DNA of 64,000 nucleotides, from assembly GCF_019834675.1 (NCBI RefSeq), contig NZ_JABUBU010000001.1, forward strand, positions 496,001-560,000, written 5' to 3'. A program made the position numbers and the translations under genes. Below, piece after piece: positions 1-8,975 of this stretch. How positions within the stretch are numbered: the stretch's first letter is position 1; the number at the start of each line of letters is the position of its first letter. Source of the DNA: Rhodococcoides corynebacterioides. GTDB lineage: Bacteria > Actinomycetota > Actinomycetes > Mycobacteriales > Mycobacteriaceae. Under the pieces are notes generated by a model that made no database searches, had not been told where the DNA came from, and worked only from the letters and a program-made list of their open reading frames with translations.

Positions 1-96
1 CACCCGCTGTTCGCGCACGTGACGTTGACGCGGTCGGAGCGGTCCGCGATCGCCGCGCTGGTGACGGACATGCTGGAGGAGTTCGGGCCCGCCTGA
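1..96 (+). CDS. C-terminal fragment of an unidentified protein
   Basis: The frame is open from the first base of the window and ends at a TGA at 94-96. It gives the last 31 residues of a protein (ending LEEFGPA) whose start lies outside the window. The tail is too short to identify a family. A perfect hairpin follows 17 bases after the stop, so the gene probably ends its own transcription unit. Confidence 0.55.
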   Translation, partial: HPLFAHVTLTRSERSAIAALVTDMLEEFGPA

Positions 97-113
97 GCAC
101 GCGGGCGTTCGGC

Positions 114-145
114 GCCCCGGTCACGCCGGATGGTGTGACCGGGGC
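114..145 (+). terminator. Hairpin, probable terminator
   Basis: An 11-bp perfect stem (GCCCCGGTCAC pairing with GTGACCGGGGC) encloses a 10-base loop. There is no T-run, which is common for actinobacterial terminators. It lies between the stop of the truncated first gene and the promoter of the desaturase-like gene. Confidence 0.55.
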
Positions 146-229
146 CAGAACCCGGCGGTCGGTGTCTGGACGGTCACCGAAACACCGGTCGACGGGTCGA
201 AGGATTCCGAGACGTCCCGGCCCGACCGT

Positions 230-235
230 TATTCT
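230..235 (+). promoter_or_regulatory. -10 box for the desaturase-like gene (leaderless)
   Basis: TATTCT ends seven bases before the ATG at 243, and no ribosome binding site lies between them. This spacing places the transcription start on or beside the ATG. It supports 243 as the start rather than an upstream start in the same frame. Confidence 0.55.
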
Positions 236-242
236 CTGGGGC

Positions 243-1103
243 ATGGACTCCAGCGACCACGACGTGTTGACCGCCCTGGAATCGGATGCCGCGCGCGTCC
301 TCGAGGCTCACATCGCCGTCGCCGACGGGTGGCAGCCGCACGAGTACGTGCCGTGGGACGCCGGTCGCAACTTCGCCTTCCTGGGCGGCGAGGACTGGTC
401 GCCCGAGCAGGTCTCGCTGTCCGACGTCGAGGTGCTCGCCGCCACCGTCGGGGTGCTCCTGGCCGACAACCTGCCCGAGTACCACCGCGATCTCGCCTTC
501 GCGCTCCGGGCGAACGACACCTGGTGGAAGCTCATCGGTCGCTGGACCGCCGAGGAGAACCGCCACGCGATCGTGCTGCGGAACTACCTCATGACCACCC
601 GCGCCGTCGATCCCGTCGAGCTCGAGCGCATCCGTGTCGAGCACATGACCACCGGGTACCGCTCGCCGTCACTGCACGCCGTGCACATCCTGGCCAAGTT
701 CGCCCTCGACGAGCAGGCGGCGACCGTGCGTCACCGTCGCAGCGCCGACGTCAGTGAGGACGCGCTGCTGTCCGCCATCTTCGATCGCATCGCGACCGAC
801 GACGCTCTGCAGGCCGAGCTGTTCGCCGCGCTCGTCGCGGCCGCGCTCGAGCACGACGCCGACGGCACCGTCGTCGCCGTGGCCGATGCCGTGGACTCGT
901 TCTCGCTGCCGTCCGTGGACCTGCCCGGACGCGGCAACAGCACGGCTCTGCTCGCCGAGGCCGGCCTTTACGACGAGGCGGTGCAGACCGAGCAGGTGGT
1001 TCGGCCGCTGCTCGAGAAGTGGGGCATCTTCGACCTCGACGGTCTCGGCGACGACGCCGCGGCGGCGCGCGACCGGCTCCGCTCCGCGGTGGGCGTCTCC
1101 TGA
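243..1103 (+). CDS. Acyl-ACP desaturase-like protein (DesA2 type) with altered diiron ligands
   Basis: This 286-residue protein resembles the soluble diiron acyl-ACP desaturases of Mycobacteriales (DesA1/DesA2), which introduce a double bond into acyl-ACP for membrane or mycolic lipids. The N-terminal block GRNFAFLGGEDW (41-52) and WTAEENRHAI (101-110, holding the first ExxH, E105/H108) match DesA2 as remembered. The second ExxH is not conserved: the aligned stretch reads DDALQ (186-190), giving D187 and Q190 where ligands E and H are expected. E157 is kept. The protein may therefore bind metal differently or have lost desaturase activity. No signal peptide or membrane segment is visible. The gene stands alone between a hairpin and a convergent secreted-protein gene. 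Confidence 0.75.
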   Translation: MDSSDHDVLTALESDAARVLEAHIAVADGWQPHEYVPWDAGRNFAFLGGEDWSPEQVSLSDVEVLAATVGVLLADNLPEYHRDLAFALRANDTWWKLIGRWTAEENRHAIVLRNYLMTTRAVDPVELERIRVEHMTTGYRSPSLHAVHILAKFALDEQAATVRHRRSADVSEDALLSAIFDRIATDDALQAELFAALVAAALEHDADGTVVAVADAVDSFSLPSVDLPGRGNSTALLAEAGLYDEAVQTEQVVRPLLEKWGIFDLDGLGDDAAAARDRLRSAVGVS

Positions 1104-1107
1104 CCCC

Positions 1108-1527
1108 TCAGCGTGTGAGCGTGAACCCGCCGATCGGCACGGCGCCCCCGAAGCCGACGAAGTAGACGGTGCCGTTGTACCGACCGGCGTTCGTCGGGTC
1201 GACGGTCATCTCGTCGTGCACCAGGGCGCCCAGCGCGGGCGAGAGTCGGCCGTAGTCGACGTGGATCACGTCCGCCCCCGTGGCGATGGACGGAGCGCTG
1301 TAGACGTCCGCCGGCAGGATCTCCGCACCGAGCACGCGGTTGGTGGCCGCCGTGCCGCCACCGGTGATGGTCTTGCCCTGCCAGAGGGGCACCGGCGCGC
1401 CCGACGGGTCCGTTCCGACGTAGACCCCGTCCGGGGGAAGGGGTGCTGCAGACGCCACTGCCGGTGCCGCGAGAGCGGCACCGGCAGCGGTGAGGACGAG
1501 CAGAGTGGCGGCGGACGTTCGCTTCAT
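1108..1527 (-). CDS. Small secreted protein of unknown function
   Basis: A 139-residue protein begins with a clear Sec signal peptide: MKR, a hydrophobic alanine/leucine/valine core, then a probable cleavage after AVASA near residue 27. The mature part of about 110 residues has no motif I recognise; it ends ...GGFTLTR and contains no cysteine. GAGG precedes the ATG at a usable distance. The gene is convergent with the desaturase-like gene, four bases between stops. It is likely exported to the cell envelope or medium; function unknown. Confidence 0.7.
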   Translation of the reverse strand: MKRTSAATLLVLTAAGAALAAPAVASAAPLPPDGVYVGTDPSGAPVPLWQGKTITGGGTAATNRVLGAEILPADVYSAPSIATGADVIHVDYGRLSPALGALVHDEMTVDPTNAGRYNGTVYFVGFGGAVPIGGFTLTR

Positions 1528-1611
1528 GAGATGTCCTCACGTCGGAAGTGATCAGTCACATCAGACTGTCCACTCTCGGCGTCGGCTACACCGCCACGTC
1601 GGGGGAAAACG

Positions 1612-3009
1612 TCAGTCGCGCACCTTCGCCATGGCGAGCACGTCGAGACGCGAGTCCAGCTCCGCCTCCGACAGCTTCTCCGGCACCAGCCCGCGCTCGA
1701 CGACGACCTCGCGGATCGTCTTCTTCTCCTTCAGCGCCTGCTTGGCCACGGCCGCGGCCTCCTCGTAGCCGATCGCGCTGTTCAGCGGGGTGACGATCGA
1801 CGGCGAGGACTCGGCGAGCTGCTTGAGGTGCTCGTCGTTGGCCTCGAGGCCGGCGACGCACTTGTCGACGAACAACCGCGAGACGTTGGCGAGCAGCTTC
1901 AGCGACTCGAGGAGGTTGCGCGCCATCATCGGGATGTAGACGTTGAGCTCGAACGCACCGGCGGCGCCGCCCCACGCGATGGCGGCGTCGTTGCCGACGA
2001 TCTGCGCGGCGACCTGCGTCGCGGCCTCCGGCAGGACCGGGTTCACCTTGCCCGGCATGATCGAGCTGCCCGGCTGCAGGTCCGGCAGACGGATCTCGCC
2101 GAGACCGGTGAGCGGGCCCGACCCCATCCAGCGAATGTCGTTGGCGATCTTGGTCAGCGAGACCGCGATGGTGCGCAGGGCGCCCGACGCCTCGACCAGC
2201 CCGTCACGTGCCGCCTGCGCCTCGAAGGAATCCTTGGCCGGGGTCAGCGCGTCGACACCCGTCGACTTGACCAGCTCGGCCACCACCTTGGGGCCGAAGC
2301 CGTCGGGTGCGTTGAGGCCGGTGCCGACGGCGGTGCCGCCGATGGGCAGCTCGCCGAGGCGGGGGAGAACCGACTGCACGCGCTCGATGCCGGCCTCGAT
2401 CTGGCGGGCGTAGCCGCCGAACTCCTGGCCGAGGGTGACCGGCACGGCGTCCATGAGGTGGGTGCGGCCGGACTTGACTACGGTCTTCCACTCGGCGGCC
2501 TTCGCCGCGAGCGCCTCGTGGAGGTACTGCAGCGCCGGGATGAGATCGGTGACCGCCGCCTCGGTGGCGGCGACGTGCGTGGCCGTCGGGAAGGTGTCGT
2601 TGGACGACTGCGACATGTTGACGTGGTCGTTGGGGTGGACCTCGACGCCGTTGTTCTTCGCGATGCTCGCGATGACCTCGTTGGCGTTCATGTTCGAGCT
2701 GGTGCCCGACCCGGTCTGGAATACGTCGATGGGGAACTCGCCGTCGTGCTTGCCGTCCGCGATCTCCGTCGCGGCGGCCACGATGGCGTCGGCCTTCTCC
2801 GCGTCGAGCAGGCCCAGGTTTTTGTTGACCTGCGCGCAGGCGGCCTTGAGCAGGCCCATGGCGCGGATCTGCGTGCGCTCGAGGGGCCGCCCCGAGATGG
2901 GGAAGTTCTCGACGGCGCGCTGGGTCTGGGCGCGCCAGAGCGCGTTCACCGGAACGCGGACCTCGCCCATGGTGTCGTGCTCGATGCGGAACTGGTCGGA
3001 ATCAGTCAT
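1612..3009 (-). CDS. fumC: Fumarate hydratase, class II
   Basis: This 465-residue protein is a class II (iron-independent) fumarase, which interconverts fumarate and malate in the TCA cycle. The length matches E. coli FumC (467). Family blocks are all present: [13 protein letters not shown] for the substrate site, [12 protein letters not shown], and the signature [11 protein letters not shown] with the mobile-loop serine near residue 318. The acyl-CoA lyase-type superfamily forms homotetramers in the cytosol. It lies 57 bases downstream of glpX on the same strand, the order also found in M. tuberculosis (Rv1099c-Rv1098c), so the two are probably co-transcribed and link gluconeogenesis with the TCA cycle. 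Confidence 0.96.
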   Translation of the reverse strand: MTDSDQFRIEHDTMGEVRVPVNALWRAQTQRAVENFPISGRPLERTQIRAMGLLKAACAQVNKNLGLLDAEKADAIVAAATEIADGKHDGEFPIDVFQTGSGTSSNMNANEVIASIAKNNGVEVHPNDHVNMSQSSNDTFPTATHVAATEAAVTDLIPALQYLHEALAAKAAEWKTVVKSGRTHLMDAVPVTLGQEFGGYARQIEAGIERVQSVLPRLGELPIGGTAVGTGLNAPDGFGPKVVAELVKSTGVDALTPAKDSFEAQAARDGLVEASGALRTIAVSLTKIANDIRWMGSGPLTGLGEIRLPDLQPGSSIMPGKVNPVLPEAATQVAAQIVGNDAAIAWGGAAGAFELNVYIPMMARNLLESLKLLANVSRLFVDKCVAGLEANDEHLKQLAESSPSIVTPLNSAIGYEEAAAVAKQALKEKKTIREVVVERGLVPEKLSEAELDSRLDVLAMAKVRD

Positions 3010-3066
3010 GAACCTTTGCCTCGTCGGTTGCGGGTGGTCGGGAGAACGGGACGCTGCGGGGAGCGA

Positions 3067-4104
3067 TCAGAAGGACGGCACGACGCCGGAGTCGCCGTCG
3101 AAGTCGACGGACGAGTACTCCCGGAGCTTGTCCAGGCGGTGGTACGCGTCGATCATGCGCACGGTGCCGGACTTCGATCGCATGACGATCGACTGGGTGT
3201 GGGCGCCGCCGCCGGAGTAGCGCACGCCCTGCAGCAGGTCGCCGTCGGTGACGCCGGTGGCGGTGAAGAAGACGTTCTCGCCCGAGACCAGGTCTTCGGT
3301 GAGGAGCACGCGGTCGAGATCGTGACCGGCGTCGATCGCCTTCTGGCGCTCGGCGTCGTCGGTCGGCGCGAGGGCGCCCTGCAGCGTGCCGCCGAGGCAG
3401 CGCATGGCCGCCGCCGCGATGATGCCCTCGGGAGTGCCGCCGGTGCCGAGCAGGATGTCGATGGGGGACGTCGGGCGGGCGGCGGCGATGGCGCCGGCCA
3501 CGTCGCCGTCGGAGATCAACCGGATGCGGGCGCCGGTGGCGCGCACCTGGTCGATGAGCTCGGCGTGGCGGGGGCGGTCGAGGATGCACACCGTGACGTC
3601 GGTGGTGGACCCCTTCTTGACCCGCGCGATGCGCTCGATGTTCTCCCGCACCGGTGCGGTGATGTCGACGACGTCCGCGTAGTCGGGACCGACGGCGAGC
3701 TTGCGCATGTAGAAGACCGCGGAGGGATCGAACATCGCGCCGCGCTCGGCGACCGCGAGGACCGAGATCGCGTTCGGCATGCCCTTGGCCATCAGCGTGG
3801 TGCCGTCGACCGGGTCGACGGCGAAGTCGACCTCGGGGCCGTTGCCGTTGCCGACCTGCTCGCCGTTGTAGAGCATGGGCGCTTCGTCCTTCTCGCCCTC
3901 GCCGATGACGACCACACCCCGCATGGACACCGAGGAGACCAGCTGCCGCATGGCGTCCACCGCCGCGCCGTCGCCACCCTCCTTGTCGCCGCGGCCGACC
4001 CAGCGGCCGCTGGCCAGGGCGCCCGCTTCGGTGACTCGCACCAGTTCGAGAGCCAGGTTGCGGTCCGGTGCCATCGGGGTGGAGCTGTCGGTGCTGGCCG
4101 TCAT
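3067..4104 (-). CDS. glpX: Fructose-1,6-bisphosphatase, class II
   Basis: A 345-residue GlpX-type phosphatase, which hydrolyses fructose 1,6-bisphosphate to fructose 6-phosphate in gluconeogenesis. It contains the metal-binding [12 protein letters not shown] block, an early GRGDKEGGD segment and [11 protein letters not shown], all typical of the lithium-sensitive phosphatase superfamily. Class II is the only FBPase type in mycobacteria and their relatives. The ATG at 4104 has GAGGAGG upstream. The gene is first in a probable glpX-fumC unit and is divergent from the DUF4245 gene across a region of about 100 bases holding both promoters. Confidence 0.95.
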   Translation of the reverse strand: MTASTDSSTPMAPDRNLALELVRVTEAGALASGRWVGRGDKEGGDGAAVDAMRQLVSSVSMRGVVVIGEGEKDEAPMLYNGEQVGNGNGPEVDFAVDPVDGTTLMAKGMPNAISVLAVAERGAMFDPSAVFYMRKLAVGPDYADVVDITAPVRENIERIARVKKGSTTDVTVCILDRPRHAELIDQVRATGARIRLISDGDVAGAIAAARPTSPIDILLGTGGTPEGIIAAAAMRCLGGTLQGALAPTDDAERQKAIDAGHDLDRVLLTEDLVSGENVFFTATGVTDGDLLQGVRYSGGGAHTQSIVMRSKSGTVRMIDAYHRLDKLREYSSVDFDGDSGVVPSF

Positions 4105-4189
4105 GTGCGCGGTGCCTCCTCGGGCGGGGATACGTGCCGTGATTGTCTCATCACACCCTGCGCGGCGGCGTCGGCAGGTCGGCGGGTGG

Positions 4190-4195
4190 GATAGT
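4190..4195 (+). promoter_or_regulatory. -10-like box for the DUF4245 gene
   Basis: GATAGT ends seven bases before the GTG at 4203, fitting a leaderless start. The most conserved -10 positions (A2, T6) are present although the first base is G. Confidence 0.35.
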
Positions 4196-4202
4196 GGACG
4201 TC

Positions 4203-4775
4203 GTGGCCGAGAAGAAACCCAGGATCCTCCAGAACAACAAGGACATGGCGTGGTCGTTGATCCCGCTGCTCCTGGCCTGCTTGGTGATCGCGGCCATCGC
4301 CGGGCAGTGCTCGCTGCGAGTGGGCGGTCCCGAGGCCGGGCAGGTCCCGCGCATCGACCTGGGCGCGTCGCTGCAGGCCGACGCCGACGCGCTCGACTTC
4401 CCGATCCGGCGGCCCGAGGTGCCGGCCGAGTGGATTCCGAACTCGGCGTCGCGGCCCGCGGTCACCGGGGCCGACGCGGTCGCGAGCACCGTCGGTTTCG
4501 TCACACCGGCCGGGAGCTACCTCGGTCTGACGCAGAGCGACGCCGGCGAGGAGGAACTCCTGCGGTTCCGTGCCGACGGCGCCCGTACCGACGGCCAGGG
4601 TGTCGAATCCACGGCCGGCACGGAGTGGGTCGTCTACCGCGGTGAGGACACCGAACCGTTCTGGATCGCAGATCTGGGCGAGAGCCGGGCGTTGATCACC
4701 GGCTCGGGAAGCCAGGACGAGTTTCTGACGCTCGCGTCGGCCGTGGCGTCGGCGCCGGTGCTCGACCCCCGCTGA
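4203..4775 (+). CDS. DUF4245 membrane-anchored protein
   Basis: This 190-residue protein has a short basic N-terminus ([13 protein letters not shown]), one membrane segment near residues 15-35 ([17 protein letters not shown]) and an extracytoplasmic domain of about 150 residues. This is the architecture of DUF4245 proteins, which have no known activity. The gene occupies the place of Rv1100, next to glpX and divergent from it, and this neighbourhood is conserved across Mycobacteriales. An in-frame GTG at 4194 is an alternative start. The -10-like box seven bases before 4203 favours the later one. Confidence 0.8.
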   Translation: MAEKKPRILQNNKDMAWSLIPLLLACLVIAAIAGQCSLRVGGPEAGQVPRIDLGASLQADADALDFPIRRPEVPAEWIPNSASRPAVTGADAVASTVGFVTPAGSYLGLTQSDAGEEELLRFRADGARTDGQGVESTAGTEWVVYRGEDTEPFWIADLGESRALITGSGSQDEFLTLASAVASAPVLDPR

Positions 4776-4799
4776 CGCGTCGGCCCCCGTCAGGCGTCG

Positions 4800-5012
4800 T
4801 CAGTCGTCGTCGCGGCCGGCGAGGGCCTCTTCGATCCGCGCGCGAGCGCCGGCGAGGTGGTGCTCGCAGCGCGCCGCCAGAGCTTCGCCGCGCTCCCACA
4901 GCGCCAAAGACGCGTCGAGGTCCAGGCCGCCCTGCTCGAGCACCTTCACGACGTCGACCAGTTCGTCGCGGGCGTCCTCGTAACCGAGTTCGTCGACAGG
5001 GGTCTCGCTCAT
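4800..5012 (-). CDS. xseB: Exodeoxyribonuclease VII small subunit
   Basis: A 70-residue protein with the XseB pattern: an early GYEDARDEL segment, [19 protein letters not shown], and a helical tail ending in acidic residues. XseB binds XseA in several copies to form exonuclease VII, which degrades single-stranded DNA from both ends during repair. Its ATG overlaps the xseA stop (ATGA, 5009-5012), so translation is coupled to the large subunit. It is the last gene of the unit that begins at 6912. Confidence 0.93.
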   Translation of the reverse strand: MSETPVDELGYEDARDELVDVVKVLEQGGLDLDASLALWERGEALAARCEHHLAGARARIEEALAGRDDD

Positions 5013-6277
5013 GAATCCATTGTCTCCGACGACCGGGTCGGTGACGCCGACCGGCCCATCCCGACGGCGGTGACCGACCCGTCGGCCACGCGGATACGGA
5101 GCTGGGTGCCGGGCGGGGCGTCGTCGACGGTGCGGAGCACCTCGGGGTCGTCACCCGGCACGACGCGCTGCACGACGGCGTAACCACGGGCCAGCGTGGC
5201 GGCCGGACCGAGGGTGACCAGGCGGGCTCGGAGGTGGTCGACGGCGGTGCTCTCGGACGCGACGGCGCGGCGAACGTCCCGGCGGACGACGCGGCGCATC
5301 TCGGCGATCTCCTCACCACGGCGGTCGAGTCCCGAGACGGGATCCGCGAGAACCGGGCGATGCCGGAGCATCTCGAGTCCGCGTGCCTCGCGGGCGACCC
5401 AGCCGCGCAGGGCCGCGGAACTGCGCGCGCGCAGGTCGGCGATCAGCGCGAGTTCCGCGACGGCGTCGGGTACCACCCGCTTGGCCGCGTCGGTGGGCGT
5501 CGCGGCCCGGACGTCGGCGACGTGGTCACTGAGGGGACTGTCCGGCTCGTGACCGATCGCGCTGACGATCGGGGTCCGGGCGGCGACGACCGCGCGGCAG
5601 AGGGCCTCGTCGGAGAAGGGAAGCAGGTCCTCGACGCTGCCGCCGCCGCGGGCGAGCACGATCACGTCGACGTCGGGATGGTCGTCGAGTTCGGCGATCG
5701 CCCGCAGGATGCCGGGTACGGCCGACGGGCCCTGCACGGGCGTGTTGCGGACCTCGAACCGTACGGCCGGCCAGCGTCGTCGGGCGACGGAGAGGACGTC
5801 CTTCTCCGCGGCGCTCGCCCGCGCCGTGACCAGCCCGACCGCGCGGGGAAGGAACGGCAGGGGTCGCTTGAGGCGGGGGTCGAACAGTCCCTCCGCCGCC
5901 AGCATGCCGCGCAGGCGCTCGATCCGCGCGAGCAGCTCGCCGACCCCGATCGCGCGAATCTCCGTGGCGCGCAACGAAATGGTGCCCCGGCCGGTGAAGA
6001 ACGACAGTTTGCCGTAGAGAACCACCCGCGCGCCCTCGACCACCGGAACGGGGGAGGACTGGATGAGCATCGGCGAACACGTCACCGACAGCGACATGTC
6101 CGCGGCCGGGTCCCGCAGCGTGAGGAACGCCGTGCGCGTGCCCTGCCGGACCGACACCTGGGTCAGCTGCCCCTCCACCCAGATGCTGCCCAGCCGGTCG
6201 ATCCACCCGGCCACCTTGGTGGCGACGCTGCGAACGGGGAGCGGATTCTCCGGTGAGCTGGTCGGCGGGGACGTCAC
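5009..6277 (-). CDS. xseA: Exodeoxyribonuclease VII large subunit
   Basis: This 422-residue catalytic subunit of exonuclease VII opens with an OB-fold that binds single-stranded DNA ([23 protein letters not shown]). The catalytic domain follows, with [15 protein letters not shown] and [20 protein letters not shown]. The start is the GTG at 6275-6277: it overlaps the stop of the upstream lipid-droplet gene as GTGA and puts the OB-fold at the expected distance. The same frame stays open upstream to 6919, but that extension is arginine/histidine-rich shadow sequence. Downstream the stop overlaps xseB. The gene order matches Rv1109c-Rv1108c-Rv1107c. Confidence 0.94.
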   Translation of the reverse strand: MTSPPTSSPENPLPVRSVATKVAGWIDRLGSIWVEGQLTQVSVRQGTRTAFLTLRDPAADMSLSVTCSPMLIQSSPVPVVEGARVVLYGKLSFFTGRGTISLRATEIRAIGVGELLARIERLRGMLAAEGLFDPRLKRPLPFLPRAVGLVTARASAAEKDVLSVARRRWPAVRFEVRNTPVQGPSAVPGILRAIAELDDHPDVDVIVLARGGGSVEDLLPFSDEALCRAVVAARTPIVSAIGHEPDSPLSDHVADVRAATPTDAAKRVVPDAVAELALIADLRARSSAALRGWVAREARGLEMLRHRPVLADPVSGLDRRGEEIAEMRRVVRRDVRRAVASESTAVDHLRARLVTLGPAATLARGYAVVQRVVPGDDPEVLRTVDDAPPGTQLRIRVADGSVTAVGMGRSASPTRSSETMDS

Positions 6278-6912
6278 TTGGCGCGTGCGGTGGTGATGCG
6301 GTTCTCGAGCATGGTCCGGTACGGCGCGCGGTTCTTCGACGCGGTCTCGTAGTCGAGCAGCTCGGTGAGGTCGTCCACCGACAGCGACCGCAGCCGGGCG
6401 CGCAGCTGCGCCAGCGTCAGGGTGTCGTAGTCGAGGTACTCGGCGATCTCCGGTCGCGAATCGGCCGCCGTGAGCGTCGGCGCGACGACGTGATCCGCCG
6501 GCTGCACGTCCGCGGGCGGCGTCGAGTACAGCGCGAATCGACCGGTCGTGGGCGCCTCCTCCTCGGACCGATTCCCGGTGGAGGTCGACGTGGTGACGGC
6601 GACGTCGCGGTAGCGACCGGAGTCGGTGGCAACGGAGTCGGCCGCGGTGGAGTCGGCGGCAGCGGGGGCGTCGTCGTCGAACGTCGCCCAGGCCGGCTGC
6701 TCCTCGGCACGGCCGCCGAGGAGGGAGAGGACCTGATCGCCCTTGATGGCGAGCTCGGTCACCGTCTGCTGGAACCGCATGGCCGTCTGCAGCATCTCGC
6801 TCACCGCCGTCATGGGCAGCGAGATGGCCGTGGTGGGGAGTCGTCGCGCCTCGTCCACGACCGTGACGGCGATGCCCAGCGCGACGCGGGCTGCGAAGGG
6901 AGGACGGATCAT
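6274..6912 (-). CDS. Lipid droplet-associated protein (MLDS type)
   Basis: A 212-residue protein with an amphipathic/hydrophobic N-terminal half ([39 protein letters not shown]), a variable acidic and Ser/Thr-rich linker (about 75-150), and a C-terminal helical block ending ...[15 protein letters not shown]. Its length and position before xseA match Rv1109c and the rhodococcal lipid-droplet protein MLDS, which coats triacylglycerol droplets and affects their size. The assignment rests on these features and on synteny. It is divergent from ispH, and its stop overlaps the xseA start, so an oil-storage protein and a DNA-repair nuclease share one mRNA. Confidence 0.75.
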   Translation of the reverse strand: MIRPPFAARVALGIAVTVVDEARRLPTTAISLPMTAVSEMLQTAMRFQQTVTELAIKGDQVLSLLGGRAEEQPAWATFDDDAPAAADSTAADSVATDSGRYRDVAVTTSTSTGNRSEEEAPTTGRFALYSTPPADVQPADHVVAPTLTAADSRPEIAEYLDYDTLTLAQLRARLRSLSVDDLTELLDYETASKNRAPYRTMLENRITTARAK

Positions 6913-6990
6913 GGTTCACAGAGTGCCCGACGTCGCGCCGTTTTCCCAGTCGGGACCACGCGCGGGCGGGTGTCGGTCGCAGGTGCCACG

Positions 6991-6996
6991 TATCCT
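6991..6996 (+). promoter_or_regulatory. -10 box for ispH (leaderless)
   Basis: TATCCT ends six bases before the ATG at 7003, with no ribosome binding site between, so the ispH transcript probably begins at its start codon. Confidence 0.55.
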
Positions 6997-7002
6997 GGTG
7001 GC

Positions 7003-8052
7003 ATGTCCTCGGCTGTTCCCGGTTCCCCGTCCACCTCGGCGCCCTCGGCGCCGATCGCTCTCGATCTCGGTATCGCCCGGCGGGCGACCACAGAGGGGGA
7101 GTACACGGGACCCAAGCGGGTGCTGCTGGCCGAGCCTCGCGGGTACTGCGCGGGGGTGGACCGTGCGGTCGAGACGGTCGAGAAGGCCCTCGAGAAGCAC
7201 GGCGCCCCGATCTACGTGCGCAAGGAGATCGTGCACAACCGCCACGTGGTGGAGACGCTGACCGATCAGGGCGTCGTCTTCGTCGACGAGACCGACGAGG
7301 TGCCGGAGGGTGCCCTGCTGGTGTTCTCGGCGCACGGGGTGTCCCCGGCGGTGCACGCGTCGGCGGCGGAGCGGAACCTGCGGACCATCGACGCCACCTG
7401 CCCGCTGGTGACCAAGGTGCACCAGGAGGCCAAGCGCTTCGCGCGGGACGACTTCGACATCCTGCTCATCGGCCACGAGGGTCACGAGGAGGTCGAGGGC
7501 ACCGCGGGCGAGGCGCCGGATCGCGTGCAGGTCGTCGACGGTCCCGAGAGCGTCGACGCGGTCACCGTCCGGGACGAGAGCAAGGTCATCTGGCTGTCGC
7601 AGACCACGCTCAGCGTCGACGAGACCATGGACACCGTCGCCCGCCTGCGGGAGAAGTTCCCGCTGCTGCAGGACCCGCCCAGCGACGACATCTGCTACGC
7701 CACCCAGAACCGCCAGGTGGCCGTCAAGGCGATGGCGCCCGAGTGCGATCTGGTCATCGTGGTCGGATCGCGGAACTCCTCGAACTCGGTCCGGTTGGTC
7801 GAGGTCGCCCTGGCCGCGGGCGCCCGCGCGAGCTACCTCGTGGACTACGCCAAGGAAGTCGACCCCACGTGGCTCGACGGCGTGCGCACGGTCGGCATCA
7901 CGTCCGGCGCCTCGGTGCCCGAGGTGCTGGTGCGCGGGGTGCTCGATCTGCTCGCCGAGCACGGGTTCGGTTCGGTCGAGCCGGTCACCACGGCCAACGA
8001 GACCCTGGTCTTCGCACTGCCGCGTGAACTGCGGACCACCGCCCGCGTCTGA
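7003..8052 (+). CDS. ispH: 4-hydroxy-3-methylbut-2-enyl diphosphate reductase
   Basis: A 349-residue IspH (LytB), the last enzyme of the MEP pathway. It reduces HMBPP to IPP and DMAPP, feeding menaquinone, polyprenol phosphate and carotenoid synthesis. The three cysteines that hold the Fe-S cluster are visible in [20 protein letters not shown] and [11 protein letters not shown]. The histidine of FSAHGVSP and the TxxxE-type region are also present. A variable extension of about 35 residues precedes the core, as in mycobacterial LytB2. The ATG at 7003 is supported by the -10 box six bases upstream. The gene is monocistronic between divergent and convergent neighbours, matching Rv1110. Confidence 0.96.
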   Translation: MSSAVPGSPSTSAPSAPIALDLGIARRATTEGEYTGPKRVLLAEPRGYCAGVDRAVETVEKALEKHGAPIYVRKEIVHNRHVVETLTDQGVVFVDETDEVPEGALLVFSAHGVSPAVHASAAERNLRTIDATCPLVTKVHQEAKRFARDDFDILLIGHEGHEEVEGTAGEAPDRVQVVDGPESVDAVTVRDESKVIWLSQTTLSVDETMDTVARLREKFPLLQDPPSDDICYATQNRQVAVKAMAPECDLVIVVGSRNSSNSVRLVEVALAAGARASYLVDYAKEVDPTWLDGVRTVGITSGASVPEVLVRGVLDLLAEHGFGSVEPVTTANETLVFALPRELRTTARV

Positions 8053-8064
8053 CCCGTCGGGTCA
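8050..8064. terminator. Short hairpin shared by two convergent stop codons
   Basis: TGACCC-GTC-GGGTCA is a perfect 6-bp stem with a 3-base loop. Its left arm begins with the ispH stop codon and its right arm contains the complement of the stop of the convergent DUF6542 gene. It may act as a weak bidirectional terminator. Confidence 0.3.
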
Positions 8065-8955
8065 CTGCTCGCGGTCGCGGTACCGCACGCGCGGGGTGGG
8101 GTGCGGTGCGATGTTCTCCGCCCCCGTACGACGCTCCGTGTACGGACGCGGCTCCGAGTAGGGGCGCGGCTCGCGGTACGTCGGAGCGTCCCGGTAGGAC
8201 CGGCCCTCCCGCGGCGGTTCCGGATTCCGACGGGGTTCGGCGCTGCGCCGAAGCTCGCGGTCGCCGCGACGGTCGTCGTCGATCCGGGCACGACGTCCGG
8301 TGGTGGGGTTCGCCGAGTGGGCCCGGTCGTCGCGAGGCGTTCCGCGCATCCGGCGTGCTGCCGGGGCGTCGGTGCGGGCCCGTCGGGTCTCTGCGCGGCT
8401 GCGTGAGGGTCGCGGCGGCGTGTCCGGACGCGCCGCCTTCTCGGGGCGCCGCGCCGCAGGCTTCTCGGTGGCGGTCCGGGGCGTGCGGGTCGTCCGGTCG
8501 GCGGTGCGGGCTCGCGCGGGGTGGGGACGGTCGAGGAGCAGCCGGGCCGCGCCGATGCCGAGCACCAGCATCGTGGTGAGGAACATCAGCGGGAAGCGGT
8601 TCACGAGCGGCACGGCGACGGTCAGGACGAGGTCCTTGAGCGAGCTGCCTGCGTCGTCACCGGTGGTCTGATAGGCCACGGGTACCGCGACGATCATCAG
8701 CAGCGGTGGCTGCACCATGGCGGCGAACAGGCCCCGGCGGCGCACGGCCACCACGGCGAGCGTGCAGCCGAGAACGTAGAGGACGGCGAACGTGGCGCCG
8801 GGCTCACCGATGCGCAGCGAGTCGACGAGGAAGCCGAGAACGCACGCACCGATCGCCAGCACCACGGCGCCCCACGCCGGGATGCCGGGCACGGTGGGAA
8901 GGGCCGAACGGTGATCGAGAGGCACTCCCGAGCGCGCGTGTTGGGTGGTCGACAC
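8062..8955 (-). CDS. DUF6542 membrane protein with a long basic tail
   Basis: This 297-residue protein has four predicted membrane segments in its first half (around 26-46, 56-72, 78-95 and 120-140). A strongly basic, low-complexity C-terminal half of about 150 residues follows, rich in Arg, Pro and repeated REPRPYSEPRPY-like units. It corresponds in position to Rv1111c (DUF6542 family, function unknown). The positively charged tail is probably cytoplasmic and could bind nucleic acid or acidic lipids; that is inference. The GTG at 8955 lies six bases from a TAACCT box. It is convergent with ispH, 9 bases apart. Confidence 0.7.
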   Translation of the reverse strand: MSTTQHARSGVPLDHRSALPTVPGIPAWGAVVLAIGACVLGFLVDSLRIGEPGATFAVLYVLGCTLAVVAVRRRGLFAAMVQPPLLMIVAVPVAYQTTGDDAGSSLKDLVLTVAVPLVNRFPLMFLTTMLVLGIGAARLLLDRPHPARARTADRTTRTPRTATEKPAARRPEKAARPDTPPRPSRSRAETRRARTDAPAARRMRGTPRDDRAHSANPTTGRRARIDDDRRGDRELRRSAEPRRNPEPPREGRSYRDAPTYREPRPYSEPRPYTERRTGAENIAPHPTPRVRYRDREQ

Positions 8956-8961
8956 ATACCG

Positions 8962-8967
8962 AGGTTA
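8962..8967 (-). promoter_or_regulatory. -10 box for the DUF6542 gene (leaderless)
   Basis: On the minus strand TAACCT ends six bases before the GTG start at 8955, again with no ribosome binding site. Confidence 0.5.
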
Positions 8968-8975
8968 GCGTCGAT

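Noticed and set aside
1828..4194. A 788-codon open frame on the plus strand opposite fumC and glpX
   Set aside because: It is the antisense shadow of two well-supported genes. Its translation is Arg/Gly/His-rich with no motif, a normal effect of very high GC at third codon positions.
6278..6919. An N-terminal extension of XseA
   Set aside because: It lies over the lipid-droplet gene in another frame and lacks any XseA similarity; the GTGA junction marks the start.
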